A stretch of 64,000 nucleotides of DNA from JAPULR01 sp965238215 (GCA_965238215.1 OZ250180.1:992001-1056000); one strand, 5' to 3'; numbered from the stretch's first letter, positions 1 to 8,982 are shown. The notes: generated by a model not told the origin, from the letters alone. Numbers and translations are program-made.

Positions 1-1
1 A

Positions 2-547
2 GTAGAACTGAACATTAGCTGCCCCAATACCGACGGACTTCAGAAGTTCCTCTGGCCCAAAGCCTTCCAAGATTTGCTGCAGCGAATAAACCACCACCGA
101 ACAACGCCCCTCTTCGTCAAGATTCCACCCTACTACGACGAGCAACAGCAGGACAACGTCTTGAACCTGGTCCGCATAGCCCAGAAGAATGGAGTTGACG
201 GAATCACCGCCGCCAACACCCGGCCCGTAGAGGAACCGGCCCTTGAAATGGGCCGCGGAGGTCTTAGCGGCAGGCCCCTCTTGCCGGACACCCTCCGAAT
301 AGTGGCTGACGTGCGAAGGGAGGTCGGCGAAGACATGACCATCAACGCCTGCGGCGGCATTTCCAGCGCTGAAGACGTAGAGCAAGCCCTGGCCCAGGGC
401 GCCGACACAGTGCAGATATACACCGCCCTGGTCTACGAAGGCCCTGGGCTGGCCAGGAAGATAAATCGTGACCTCAGCCGCATCCTCCGGTCCCGATCCC
501 TGGACTCCATACGCGCCCTCTCCTCAATTCGAGTCCCCACTACCTAA
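2..547 (+). CDS. pyrD: Dihydroorotate dehydrogenase (class 2 type), C-terminal part
   Basis: This is the 3' part of a gene that begins upstream of the window; frame 2 is open from the first bases. The enzyme oxidises dihydroorotate to orotate with FMN in pyrimidine synthesis. The visible part reads ELNISCPNTDG near its start, the substrate/FMN region of the family, then TAANTR and GRGGLSGRPL, and ends with ACGGISSAEDVEQAL and GADTVQIYTALVYEGPGL, the phosphate-binding end of the FMN barrel. The membrane-type (class 2) assignment is inferred from the GGLSG and C-terminal pattern. Quinone binding cannot be judged because the N-terminus is missing. Confidence 0.9.
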   Translation, partial: VELNISCPNTDGLQKFLWPKAFQDLLQRINHHRTTPLFVKIPPYYDEQQQDNVLNLVRIAQKNGVDGITAANTRPVEEPALEMGRGGLSGRPLLPDTLRIVADVRREVGEDMTINACGGISSAEDVEQALAQGADTVQIYTALVYEGPGLARKINRDLSRILRSRSLDSIRALSSIRVPTT

Positions 548-1172
548 AGCACTGGAAAACCTCGGCGTATGGCCTCCCGCCCTCCATAGTCATTCCCAAT
601 AGAGTTTCTGCTCCGTCGCGCCCTGCCCTCCGTCCGCCACCTCAAACCCTAACGCTCTTCCCCTTACCCGCATTCTCCTGTCGCCGCTCCCTTCTCATTT
701 CCATCCCCTACCCGTTGTCCTCGCGGAGCCGGGAACCCATCCCCTCCTCCCTTCCCTCCAACCCCGTCATTCCGATCCCCCCATCCTGTCATTCCGAGTC
801 CCTCGAGGAATCTTGCCGTCCAAATTAATCCTCTTCCGCATCGCCCAAGAAGTTCCCTTCTCCTTCCCTTTGGCCTGAAACGCCCCCCAATTCAACTCCG
901 CCCTCCAGCCTGGCGTGTTATCATTGCAGAAACCATTCGAAAGGCGTTTCTTTGTCGTTTCTTAAGGCCGTAATCAGACTCGTCGGGTGCTTCCTCAAGA
1001 ACCTGTTCGCCTCCGTTCCACTGTCGGAAAAGACTCGCCTAATCGTGAGAAACAACTCCACCAAGGTGTTTGGACTTAGTTTGTGCTGCGGCAACCACGG
1101 CGAGCCTGGATGTTGAAAGCCCGGCGCTTCCCCGCCCGGTTCGGGCGGCCATAAGCACTAGCAGACCGCCTA
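548..1172. other. Gene-free region with two dispersed repeats
   Basis: No convincing gene is visible in these 625 bases. The plus strand is C-rich. Two short units recur elsewhere in the window: a CGTTGTCCTCGCGG...GGGAACCCATCC element at about 713-741 and a TGTCATTCCGAG...GAGGAATCTTGCCG element at about 787-818. The second resembles the copies near 5491, 7543, 16684 and 45048. The last 100 bases should hold the promoter of the next gene, but I see no clear consensus. Confidence 0.6.
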
Positions 1173-2135
1173 ATGTTGACTCAACTTAAAAGGGCGCATC
1201 TCAGCCGCCCCTGGATAGCCGTGCTGGCTACCTCCCTTTCGCTTGCCGCAGTCATTTCGGCTTGGCTTCTCTTAGACGCCCCCAGCGCCCCCTCGCGGCA
1301 GTTCCCCCAATACAACTCCTTCCTGGGCGCCAGCGAATTCGTCGTGGGCGAGAACCGGTTCCCCTTCGCCCTGGCGTCCATGGAAGGAGAACCCCTGGCA
1401 GACGCTGACATTTCCGTTAGCTTCTTCCACCTCCAGGGTCAGGACTGGCAATACAGGTTCCGTCGGGATGCAAAATATCGGGAAGTCGAGGGCGTGACGC
1501 CCCATCTCCACAACGACGGTTTTGTCCATAAACACCAGGACGTTCGTGGTCAGTACTTGGCGCGAGTCAACTTCCAAAGCCCCGGCGTCTGGCAGGCAAG
1601 ATTCGCCTTGGCGAATGACGACGCTCCCGACCCAACAGTGGGCGACCTGGCCTTCAATGTTTTGCCTGATCCCTCCGCTCCAGGCGTGGGGGAAGCTGCC
1701 CCGACCATCCAAAATCTCACGGTGCGCGACGTATCAATCATCCAAGAGATAGAAAGCCGGGAACCTCCCGACAACATGCATTCTCTATCCGTAGCCCAGG
1801 CCTTGCAGGAGGAAAAACCCTTCGTCCTCGTATGGAGTGCGCCCATGTTCTGCACCAGCGCCATCTGCGGCCCCGTGTTGGATGCGGCGGTGCGCGTTCA
1901 GGAACGGTTCGGCGACAGGGTAAATTTCATCCACATAGAGCCATGGGACCTCGAAACGGCTCGGAACCAGGGCCGGTTGGTTCCCATACCAGCGTTCCTG
2001 GAATGGGGATTGACCACGGAGCCGTGGGTCTTCGTCATCAACGCCAAGGGTAGAATCCACGACAGGTTCGAAGGGCTGATCATAGACGAAGACCTGGAAC
2101 AAGCCCTTACGGCCCTCCTCCTCTCCTCTTCCTAG
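1173..2135 (+). CDS. Membrane-anchored thioredoxin-fold protein
   Basis: A 320-residue protein with one N-terminal hydrophobic helix (about residues 15-33) that acts as a signal or anchor, so the bulk should be outside the membrane. Residues about 50-170 look like a beta-rich, immunoglobulin-like domain. The C-terminal part (about 200-318) has a thioredoxin-like layout: PFVLVWSAPMFCTSAICGPV, then a HIEPWDL strand, a proline loop near LTTEPWVFVI and a final FEGLI strand. The two cysteines (C227, C232) are spaced CxxxxC, not CxxC. This fits a Sco1/TlpA-like thiol or metal-binding protein, but the exact role is unknown. It stands alone between the pyrD end and a convergent isomerase gene. Confidence 0.75.
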   Translation: MLTQLKRAHLSRPWIAVLATSLSLAAVISAWLLLDAPSAPSRQFPQYNSFLGASEFVVGENRFPFALASMEGEPLADADISVSFFHLQGQDWQYRFRRDAKYREVEGVTPHLHNDGFVHKHQDVRGQYLARVNFQSPGVWQARFALANDDAPDPTVGDLAFNVLPDPSAPGVGEAAPTIQNLTVRDVSIIQEIESREPPDNMHSLSVAQALQEEKPFVLVWSAPMFCTSAICGPVLDAAVRVQERFGDRVNFIHIEPWDLETARNQGRLVPIPAFLEWGLTTEPWVFVINAKGRIHDRFEGLIIDEDLEQALTALLLSSS

Positions 2136-2150
2136 GGGCGACCCTCCTGG

Positions 2151-3803
2151 TCACCCTCCTCCCATTCCCCGCCGCCAAATTGCCATGTACGCCAGCCGCT
2201 TCAGCGATTCAAGGCTCACGTCGTCTAAGTGCATGTGCGCCACCCGACGGTCAATAGCCCGCAACGCCCGAATGTCCGCCCGGGCCTGAGCCTCCACCAG
2301 CGTCCCGAAACTGTAGTCCTCCCCGGGAATCTCCAAGTCCGTCGGGCTGTCGCACGTTATCTGAATGAACAGTCCCTCGTCGGGCCCGCCCTTGTGCATC
2401 TGTCCCGTCGAGTGCAGAATCCGCGGGCCGTAACCCAACGTCACAGGCACCCCGTACCGTTCCGTAATTCTACGCCTCAGTGTAGCCAGAGCCTCATCCA
2501 TCTCAGGCGTCTGGCGAGCGTACACCATCACCGCTGCGTAGCTGCCAGGACCGATATCAGCCAGCAGTTCCGGCACAGAACCGCCCGCCTGTCTATCGGG
2601 CAGAGTACCCGACTCGCGGTACTCCGCCAGCACTGAGTTTGTCATGTCCTTGACCAGCTGCACGTTGGGTTGGTCGAAGGGATGGACCCCCATCACCGCG
2701 CCTGCTACCGCCGTGGCAAACTGCCACCGAAAGAATTCGGCCCCCACCTGGTACAAGCTGTCTACGTCAATGCTCACCCAGGGGTGGCCCGATTCCTTCA
2801 CGGCTCTCATCGTCTCGTGCAATGCAGAGTCTTTGTCATCCGCCGACTGCATGAACACGAAGAATCTATCGGGACCGTATTGCTCCGGCGCCAGGGGCGG
2901 TTCACCCCTCACGGTAACGATGCCCTTGCCCTCCTTGCCGGTGCTCTCAGCCAGCATCTGCTCTACCCACAGCCCGAAGCTTTCCAGGGCGGGCGACGTC
3001 ACCAACGTAAGCTTGTCCCGCCCCTGCGCGGCCATCACGGCCATTACGACGCCAAGCCACGCCCCGGGATTCGCAGACAAACACGTCCCCGACTTGCACA
3101 TATCCACCATAGGACCGGCCCGCCCGATGATCTGCGCCACATCCATCCCCGCCAATACGGCCGGAGCCAGCCCAAGGGGAGAAAGCCCGGAATACCTGCT
3201 ACCCACATCCTCCGGGTTGTAAATGATCTCCCGAAATCCATCGTCCTGTGCCAACCGGTCCAGCGGCGTGCCGGGGGAGGTTATGGCGACGAAGCTATTC
3301 TGAGTTGGCGCGTCGGTCTTGTCCTCCACCAGCTTCCGAAAGAACCTGTAGAAGCACGTGGTCTCGAGGGTAGAGCCGGACTTGGATGAGATTGCAAAAA
3401 GGGTCTTCGACAGTTCAATTTCCTGCACCAGACTGTCAATCCATTCGGGGAAGGTTGAATCCAATACCAGAAGCTGCGGATACCCTTTCCCGGATGCTAG
3501 CATCCTCCTCAGCACCTCCGACCCCACGCTGCTGCCCCCCATTCCCGCCAGCACAATATGCCCGTATCCCTCGCCCCTAACCTCCTCGGCCAGCCTGCGC
3601 AAGTCAGGAAGCCGCCGCCGCATCCGTTCAGGGGCATGGAGCCAGCCCAGCCGGTCCGTTATCTCCGTCGGGTCCGGGCTCCAGACCGTGTGGTCTTTCG
3701 CCCAGATACGGGGGACTACTTCCCCCGCCTGTATCTCCCGTAAAGCAACCTCGACGGCGGGTGCATATTGCCCCAAGTCCGCTCTGTATCCGCCTAGCTG
3801 CAC
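2151..3803 (-). CDS. Glucose-6-phosphate isomerase (standalone form of the tal-pgi type)
   Basis: A 550-residue isomerase interconverting glucose-6-phosphate and fructose-6-phosphate. It has two SIS domains: LAGMGGSSVGSEVL with SSKSGSTLET in the first, and ESTGKEGKGIVTV with HSTGQMHKGGP in the second. The C-terminal HKGGP...GLFIQIT block matches the isomerase half of bifunctional transaldolase/phosphoglucose isomerases, but no transaldolase half is present, so this is a separate-gene version. The GTG start at 3803 is preceded by AGGAGG. Its 3' end converges on the thioredoxin-fold gene. A role in glycolysis or the pentose phosphate cycle is inferred; RpiB lies about 4 kb away. Confidence 0.88.
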   Translation of the reverse strand: MQLGGYRADLGQYAPAVEVALREIQAGEVVPRIWAKDHTVWSPDPTEITDRLGWLHAPERMRRRLPDLRRLAEEVRGEGYGHIVLAGMGGSSVGSEVLRRMLASGKGYPQLLVLDSTFPEWIDSLVQEIELSKTLFAISSKSGSTLETTCFYRFFRKLVEDKTDAPTQNSFVAITSPGTPLDRLAQDDGFREIIYNPEDVGSRYSGLSPLGLAPAVLAGMDVAQIIGRAGPMVDMCKSGTCLSANPGAWLGVVMAVMAAQGRDKLTLVTSPALESFGLWVEQMLAESTGKEGKGIVTVRGEPPLAPEQYGPDRFFVFMQSADDKDSALHETMRAVKESGHPWVSIDVDSLYQVGAEFFRWQFATAVAGAVMGVHPFDQPNVQLVKDMTNSVLAEYRESGTLPDRQAGGSVPELLADIGPGSYAAVMVYARQTPEMDEALATLRRRITERYGVPVTLGYGPRILHSTGQMHKGGPDEGLFIQITCDSPTDLEIPGEDYSFGTLVEAQARADIRALRAIDRRVAHMHLDDVSLESLKRLAYMAIWRRGMGGG

Positions 3804-3831
3804 GGGCTTTCCGCCTCCTGGATTCCGATTT

Positions 3832-4968
3832 TTAGCTTGGCAGATTATAGAGCTTTACGCAGTTGTCCCACAATATCTTTTTCTTGGTTTCCCTGCTGAA
3901 CCCGTCCATAGCCAGAAATTCGTCAAGGGCGTGTGGGTATGCCGAATCGTGGTGAGGATAATCCGTGGAGAGCACCAGATTGTCCGGCCCAAGCTGTTCC
4001 ACCGTATGAGCGCCCAGATACTCGTCCACGTCCACCGAGGCGTACCCCTGCCGCTTAAAGTACTCCGTTGGCGTGAACTCAAGGTTTGCCGCCTCCCAGG
4101 GGCCAAAAATCTCTCGCTCCTCGTCCAGTCGCCACAACCACCACGGCAGCCAGCTGCAATTCCCCTCTAGAAATCCCACCCTAAGATTCGGGTGGCGCTC
4201 CATGACGCCTCCACAGATAACCCCCGCCAGGTCCAGCATTAGCTCCATGGGGTGAGTTGCGGCGTGGGCGACGACAAAGGAGTCCAGAAAACGGTTCCCA
4301 ATGTGCTGCTGGTATGCCCCGTGGATTCCATGGAAGCAGATAGGAACGTCCAAATCCTCGGCAGCGGCCCACAGCGGTTCGTAGTAGGGATGATACCAGG
4401 GACGGCGATTGACCGGATTAGATGGCAGCACCAGGGCCACCGCGCCCAGGTCTTCCACCGCCCGGCGGGCTTCCGTAGCTGCCAACTCTACGTCCTGCAA
4501 GGGCATCTGCGCCGTAAGCCTGAGCCTCTGCCGGTCGATGGAGCAGAAATCGTAGAGCCAGTCATTGAAGGCCCGGCATATGGCCGACGCCAGGTTCCCG
4601 TCCATGCCGTCCAGTGCGATTACGTGGGCGCCAAAGGTTCGAAAGAGCACTGCCACATCTATCCCCTCCACCTCCAGGGCCTGAAGCTGTGAGGGTGGGT
4701 CGAAGCGTTGAGCGCGGGCGTCGGCAAACCTGTCCGTGATGGTCTCGTGACGACCCGCGAGGCTGCCCGTTCGGGCCTTGGTCTCCGAGTGGGCGGGAAA
4801 GACCTTCCCCTCCACGTGCCAGCGATTGGCAAATCCCTGGCTCAGCGGGTCCCCCCGAAACACAGGGGCACGGTCTTTATAGCTGGGGTCGATGTAGTTC
4901 TGCCAAAGGTCGTGGGGCTCCATCACGTGCATGTCGCTGTCCACCACCTTGAAGCCGTCCTTTGCCAT
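3832..4968 (-). CDS. Amidohydrolase-2 (ACMSD-like) family metal hydrolase/decarboxylase
   Basis: A 378-residue TIM-barrel protein of the amidohydrolase-2 family, which includes aminocarboxymuconate-semialdehyde decarboxylase and related hydrolases. Visible metal-site elements are DSDMHVMEP at the N-terminus, the CFHGIHG histidine strand near residue 215, FLEGNCSWLPWWLWRLDEE, and the terminal aspartate in LSTDYPHHDS. Two paralogs lie at 30822-31982 and 51022-52167. The substrate cannot be read from the sequence. It lies 28 bp upstream of the isomerase gene on the same strand and may be cotranscribed with it. Confidence 0.88.
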   Translation of the reverse strand: MAKDGFKVVDSDMHVMEPHDLWQNYIDPSYKDRAPVFRGDPLSQGFANRWHVEGKVFPAHSETKARTGSLAGRHETITDRFADARAQRFDPPSQLQALEVEGIDVAVLFRTFGAHVIALDGMDGNLASAICRAFNDWLYDFCSIDRQRLRLTAQMPLQDVELAATEARRAVEDLGAVALVLPSNPVNRRPWYHPYYEPLWAAAEDLDVPICFHGIHGAYQQHIGNRFLDSFVVAHAATHPMELMLDLAGVICGGVMERHPNLRVGFLEGNCSWLPWWLWRLDEEREIFGPWEAANLEFTPTEYFKRQGYASVDVDEYLGAHTVEQLGPDNLVLSTDYPHHDSAYPHALDEFLAMDGFSRETKKKILWDNCVKLYNLPS

Positions 4969-5983
4969 CAGATCAATTCCACCTTTCTTGATTTTTCTCT
5001 GTCCGGTCGCAAAAACGAAGCTGCCCTTCCGAGCTCGGCCGCAACCCTACTCCTACATTCTATGCCCTTTCCCAATAAATTGGCACCTTCATCCCTCCCT
5101 TTCCCTTCCCCCTTTAGGGGGGAAGGTTAGGATGGGGGTGCAGCCTCCCGTCCTCCTCGTACATACGCCAACCCATCCCTCCCTCCGTTGTTCCCACGGC
5201 GGCAGGTACCCATCTTCCCACACCCCTTCGGTCGCTCTCACCCCCGTAGGGGCGGTTCGGGAACCGCCCTTCCCCTCCTTGTCCTCGCGTCGAGATCCTG
5301 CCCCCGTGAAGACGGGGGGCGGGAACCCATCCTTCCCTTCGTTGTTCCCACGAAGAGCCTGCCCCCATAAACACGGGGTCAGGAACCCCTCCCCCTCCCA
5401 CATCATCCCCCTCCCTCATACCCGCGCCCCCTTCCGTCCGTTATACCCGCGGCGGCGGGAATCCATCACTAATTCTCCCCGGACCACATATCATTCCGAG
5501 CGGAGCGCAGCGAAGTCGAGGAATCTCGCCGCCGGGAACTGCCATCTTCCTCTATCATACCCATCCCTCCCTCCGTTGTTCCCGCGAAGAACCTGCCCCC
5601 ATAAACACGGGGTCGGGAACCCCTCCCCCACTGCCATCCTCCAATTGCCTCAATTACCCTTCCCCTGATACCCTCCTCCCACAAACCCATGTATACCCTC
5701 CGAATAGCTATAAATTCCAAACATCCCGGACCCACTGTTGCCTCCACCCATCATTCGCTTGCCCAACTTTTTTCAAACGAATCCCACGCCTAAAACGACT
5801 AATCTCAGGCACGGATTCGATTTCCAAGTCGAATCCCTCCCAGGCACAAACAACCGAAAACGAATAATTGGTCCCCAAAGCCTCCCAACCCATCCATTCT
5901 TTCAATGATTTCGTATAGACTTTCAGGAAGCCCACACGCTTCCCTTTCAAACACAACCGCCTTTCCCTGAAGTGAGGTTCCAA
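4969..5983. repeat. 1 kb gene-free cluster of dispersed repeats
   Basis: No gene is supported here. The stretch is packed with short repeat units seen elsewhere in the window. Four long units of a G-T-T-G-T-T-C-C-C-(A/G)-C-G type lie at about 5186-5214, 5278-5332, 5341-5392 and 5573-5625, with a shorter one at 5439-5467. The copies at 5341 and 5573 share CCTGCCCCCATAAACACGGG and are nearly identical. A palindrome GGGGCGGTTCGGGAACCGCCC-type unit lies at 5246-5270, and a TCATTCCGAGCGGAGCGCAG...GAGGAATCTCGCCG unit at 5491-5530. Several can fold into hairpins, so the cluster may act as a transcription barrier between the divergent neighbouring genes. Confidence 0.75.
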
Positions 5984-7348
5984 TTGACGAAGTTTCGTGG
6001 ATTAACCCTCGCCGCCACGCTGCTGGCCCTGGCGGCAACCCTGACGCTAGGCGGATGCGGCCAAGCCCCCACGCCGGTGCCCACGGCACAGACGCAGCCC
6101 GTTGAATCCACGTCGCCTCCGCCAACATCGCCCTCCATCGCAGACGCAAGCCCCGCCCCACCGCCAATCCCGTCGCCATCCCCAACCACTGACCGACGTC
6201 CCACGTCGGTGCCGTCGCCTTCCCCCACTTCCACCTCCATTCCAACCCCACCTTCTACCCCTTCCCCCACCACAACCCCGCGCACTCCGACGCCGGCAGC
6301 CACTACCGCCACCCCCAGACCCATCACTCAAACCACAACCCCTGCGCCAACGCTGGCGCCTCCACCCTCCGACGACGACCCCGACGCCAACCTCAGAATC
6401 ATCACCCTCCTGCCCAAGGACGGCATTCCCGCCATCCTGGAACCAACTTTCATCGACGCTACCAAAGCGTGGGAACAGTACCTGGCCGACGAACCCGTCC
6501 TCGGCGTATCAATTAACGGCGAGCACAAGGCCTACTCCGTTCCATACCTCAGTTCCCGGGAAATCGTCAACGACGACTTGGGAGGCGTGGCCATCGCGGC
6601 CACCTGGTGACCCCTCTGCTTTACGGGCATGGTCTTTGCCCGCGACATCGGTAGCCAGACCCTCACCTTTGGCGTCTCCGGCAAGCTCGTCATGAACACT
6701 CTCGTCATGTACGACCACCAGACTGACACCCTCTGGAGCCAGTTCCTGAGTCGAGGCATCCAGGGAGAATTAAAGGAAACCGAGCTAGAGCTCCTCCCCG
6801 CCCTGATGACCGATTGGAAAACGTGGGTAGAACTCCACCCCGACACTCTCGTCCTCGAAAAGGGAAGCAGATCAAGCAGCGACCCGTATGCGCGATACTA
6901 TGAGGCCGCAGACGCCGGAGTCCTGGGCGAAACCAGGACCGACGACCGCCTCTACGTCAAGGAGTACGTCGTCGGCCTGGTCCGTAACGACATAATCCGC
7001 GCCTACCCCTTCAGCGTCCTGAACGATGCCCCCGTCGTAAACGACACTGTCGGGGATGAGCCTGTCCTCGTAACCTTCGATGCTAATTCCGGCGCAGGTG
7101 TGGTATTCAGCCGGGTCGTTGACGGCCAAACTCTCACTTTCGAGGCTCTCAATCCAGAAGCAGACTCCACTGATGAACCGCTATACGTGCAAGACACCGA
7201 GACAAATACTCGCTGGTTCGCCCTTACGGGAGAAGCCGTCGAGGGAGAACTAGCTGGAAAGAAACTGGAGCAGATACCCACCACCCTCTCCTTCTGGTTC
7301 GGCTGGAAAGATTTCTACCCCGATACCGAAATCTACCAACCCAATTGA
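5984..7348 (+). CDS. DUF3179 lipoprotein, probable selenoprotein (in-frame TGA at 6608-6610)
   Basis: Read through one TGA, this gives a 454-residue exported lipoprotein. A signal peptide (about residues 8-22) ends in the lipobox LGGC. A long Pro/Thr/Ser-rich spacer follows (about 25-130), then two DUF3179-like modules. The first reads AATW-U-PLCFTGMVFARD; U is the TGA (residue 209), exactly where I recall family members having Cys in TWCPLCFT, which gives a UxxC redox motif. Homology continues unbroken after the TGA. The second module repeats the pattern (TFDANSGAGVVFSRVV, then WFALTGEAVEGEL) but has lost the cysteines. The TTG start at 5984 is chosen because GAGG lies 6 bases upstream; GTG 5972 is the alternative. 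The function of DUF3179 is unknown. Confidence is high for the family and good for Sec. Confidence 0.85.
6608..6642 (+). promoter_or_regulatory. Candidate bacterial SECIS element of the DUF3179 gene
   Basis: The TGA at 6608-6610 is followed by a hairpin with stem CGGGCA (6624-6629) and TGCCCG (6637-6642) around the 7-base loop TGGTCTT. The loop begins 19 bases after the TGA, inside the usual bacterial SECIS window, and contains GGTCT, the same core I recall from the E. coli fdhF SECIS loop. It lies within the coding sequence, as bacterial SECIS elements do. Confidence 0.75.
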
Positions 7349-7439
7349 AACCCCGACCGCCCTCCACTAAAATAGACTCTCCATTGCCATGAGAATATAC
7401 CGTAAGCGTGCTGTTGACTCCGACGTTGCAACCCATTCC

Positions 7440-7464
7440 GTAGGGGCGGGTTTGAAACCCGCCC
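7440..7464. repeat. Palindromic GTAGGGGCGG...CCGCCC repeat
   Basis: An imperfect palindrome of the form GTAGGGGCGGGTTTGAAACCCGCCC, a variant of the units at 5246, 13651/14606 and 16751. It lies 92 bases past the DUF3179 stop, could form a strong hairpin in RNA, and may end that transcript. Confidence 0.7.
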
Positions 7465-7480
7465 TCTCTCCCCACCCCAT

Positions 7481-7573
7481 ATGTCACTCTGCACCCTCCA
7501 CCTGTCACTCTGCACCCTCCACCTGTCATTCTGCGCCCCACCACCTGTCATTCTGAGCGCAGCGAAGAATCTA
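7481..7573. repeat. Short tandem repeat running into a dispersed TCATTCTGAGCGCAGCGAAG unit
   Basis: Three to four tandem units of about 21 bases lie at 7481-7499, 7500-7520, 7521-7542 and from 7543, each of the form ACCTGTCA(C/T)TCTGC(A/G)CCC. The last runs into a GTCATTCTGAGCGCAGCGAA...GAATCT element that is also found near 45011 and 45048 in inverted orientation. This is not a CRISPR: there are no spacers. Confidence 0.75.
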
Positions 7574-7607
7574 GTCAGCATTGAACCCCACTCCCACATC
7601 CACCCCC

Positions 7608-8105
7608 ATGACCAACCCACCCACAACCAAAGAACTCGCCCTCGGTGCCGACCACGGCGGCTTTGAGCTGAAGCAGCAGCTCCTGCCATTCCTGCAGGGC
7701 CTCGGCCACCAAGTTTACGACGTGGGCGCATACGCCCTCGACCCCCTGGACGACTTCCCGGACTTCGCCAAAGCCGTCGCCGAAAGAGTCGCCTCCCCCC
7801 AGGCATGGCGCGGCATCGTCATCTGCGGTAGCGGCGTCGGTGCCAGCGTCACCGCCAACAAAGTCCCCGGCGTCCGCGCCTCCGTCTGCCACGACCCATA
7901 CTCCGCCCGACAGGGCGTGGAGCATGATGATATGAACGTCCTCTGCCTCGGCGCTCGCATCATCTCAACCGAACTGGCCAAGAAGCTCGTACTAGAGTTC
8001 CTGAACGCTCGCTTCCTCCCCGAGGAAAAGTATCAGCGTCGCCTGGACAAAGTCCTCTCCCTGGAACGTTCCTACCTGAAAACGTCCCATTCCCGTCCTG
8101 CCTAG
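7608..8105 (+). CDS. rpiB: Ribose-5-phosphate isomerase B (RpiB/LacAB family)
   Basis: A 165-residue sugar-phosphate isomerase converting ribose-5-phosphate to ribulose-5-phosphate in the pentose phosphate pathway. Family hallmarks are LGADHGGFELK at the N-terminus, YDVGAYALDPLDDFPDFA, the anion-hole loop CGSGVGASVTANK, RASVCHDPYSARQGVEHDDM and NVLCLGAR near the C-terminus. The usual active-site Cys is replaced in CGSGVG in register, as in many RpiB proteins with IVICGSG. ATG 7608 is chosen over TTG 7581, which would add nine residues reaching back towards the repeat. The ROK kinase gene follows 10 bases downstream, so the two are probably one operon for sugar-phosphate handling. Confidence 0.9.
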   Translation: MTNPPTTKELALGADHGGFELKQQLLPFLQGLGHQVYDVGAYALDPLDDFPDFAKAVAERVASPQAWRGIVICGSGVGASVTANKVPGVRASVCHDPYSARQGVEHDDMNVLCLGARIISTELAKKLVLEFLNARFLPEEKYQRRLDKVLSLERSYLKTSHSRPA

Positions 8106-8115
8106 ACAAGACGAC

Positions 8116-8982
8116 ATGCCCGACCGTCAGATTCTGGCCTGCGACCTTGGCGGCACCCGGATGCGGATCGCCCTGGTCTCCCTCCAAGGTCGCGTCCACG
8201 ACAAGCAAGTCGTACTCAGCCTCGACAATAACCCCAATACCCTCATAGACGCCCTCCGCACCGCCCTTAGGCAGGCTCCCGGCAAGGTTGAAGGAGCAGT
8301 CATAGGCGTGCCCGGAATGGTCGACTACCATAATCAGGAAGTCGTTAAACTCCCGAATCTGGCCGCATGGGAAGGCACTATCAGCGGGCATCGATTGTCA
8401 GCCGCCCTCGGCCTCAAAACCTTCCTCGCCAACGACGCCGACCTGGGCGCCCTCGGCGAATACCGCTACGGCGCCGGCCGGGGCAGCCAGGATATCGTAT
8501 ACGTTGCCGCCGGCACCGGCGTCGGCAGCGGCGTCGTCCTCAATGGACGCCTCCTCAAAGGCAGATTCTCCCTCGGCGAAATCGGCCACACCATCATCGA
8601 CAGGACCACCGGCGGAACCGTCGAGGAGCTGGCCTCCGGCATCGCCCTGCGCCGCTCCATGGGACTGGACGTCTCAGAACTCGCCGAACGCGCAGCCAAG
8701 GGAGACGCCGAAGCCGCAAGAGTCTTCGAAGAGCTATGCAGGGATTTATCCATTGGCATCTACAACCTTGTGCACTGCTTCTCCCCGGAATTGGTCGTAG
8801 TTGGCGGCGGTATGACCACCGCCGGCGAGCCGCTGCTGGAACCCATGCGGGCCATGCTCGCCCGGGCTGGCCCCTACCGCCTCGCCTCCAGCGTCAGGGT
8901 AGTCAGGGCCGAAACCGGCGATGACGTTGGTCTGCTCGGAGCCGCCGCCTTCTGGTCAGAATCCCGCCAAGCCGCAGCGTAG
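8116..8982 (+). CDS. ROK-family sugar kinase-like protein without the zinc motif
   Basis: A 288-residue ROK (repressor, ORF, kinase) protein, probably phosphorylating a hexose with ATP. It shows the ATP-binding start ACDLGGTRMRIALV, the substrate region GVPGMVDYHNQEVVKLPNL, FLANDADLGALGEY with the catalytic aspartate (ANDAD), and GTGVGSGVVLNGRLLKG. After GEIGH, where most ROK proteins carry a CxCGxxGC zinc site, this one reads TIIDRTTGGTVEELASG with no cysteine. There is no N-terminal helix-turn-helix, so it is a kinase-type rather than a repressor-type ROK. It is ten bases downstream of rpiB. Confidence 0.88.
   Translation: MPDRQILACDLGGTRMRIALVSLQGRVHDKQVVLSLDNNPNTLIDALRTALRQAPGKVEGAVIGVPGMVDYHNQEVVKLPNLAAWEGTISGHRLSAALGLKTFLANDADLGALGEYRYGAGRGSQDIVYVAAGTGVGSGVVLNGRLLKGRFSLGEIGHTIIDRTTGGTVEELASGIALRRSMGLDVSELAERAAKGDAEAARVFEELCRDLSIGIYNLVHCFSPELVVVGGGMTTAGEPLLEPMRAMLARAGPYRLASSVRVVRAETGDDVGLLGAAAFWSESRQAAA

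Noticed and set aside
5984..7348. DUF3179 gene as a pseudogene broken by a nonsense mutation
   Set aside because: The TGA is at the family's redox Cys, there is no other lesion, and a SECIS-like hairpin follows; two other genes in the window show the same pattern.
7481..7573. CRISPR array
   Set aside because: Units of about 21 bases are directly adjacent, without spacers, and no cas gene is present.
8367..8924. A 185-residue arginine-rich protein inside the ROK gene
   Set aside because: Low-complexity product of a shifted frame in high-GC coding sequence.
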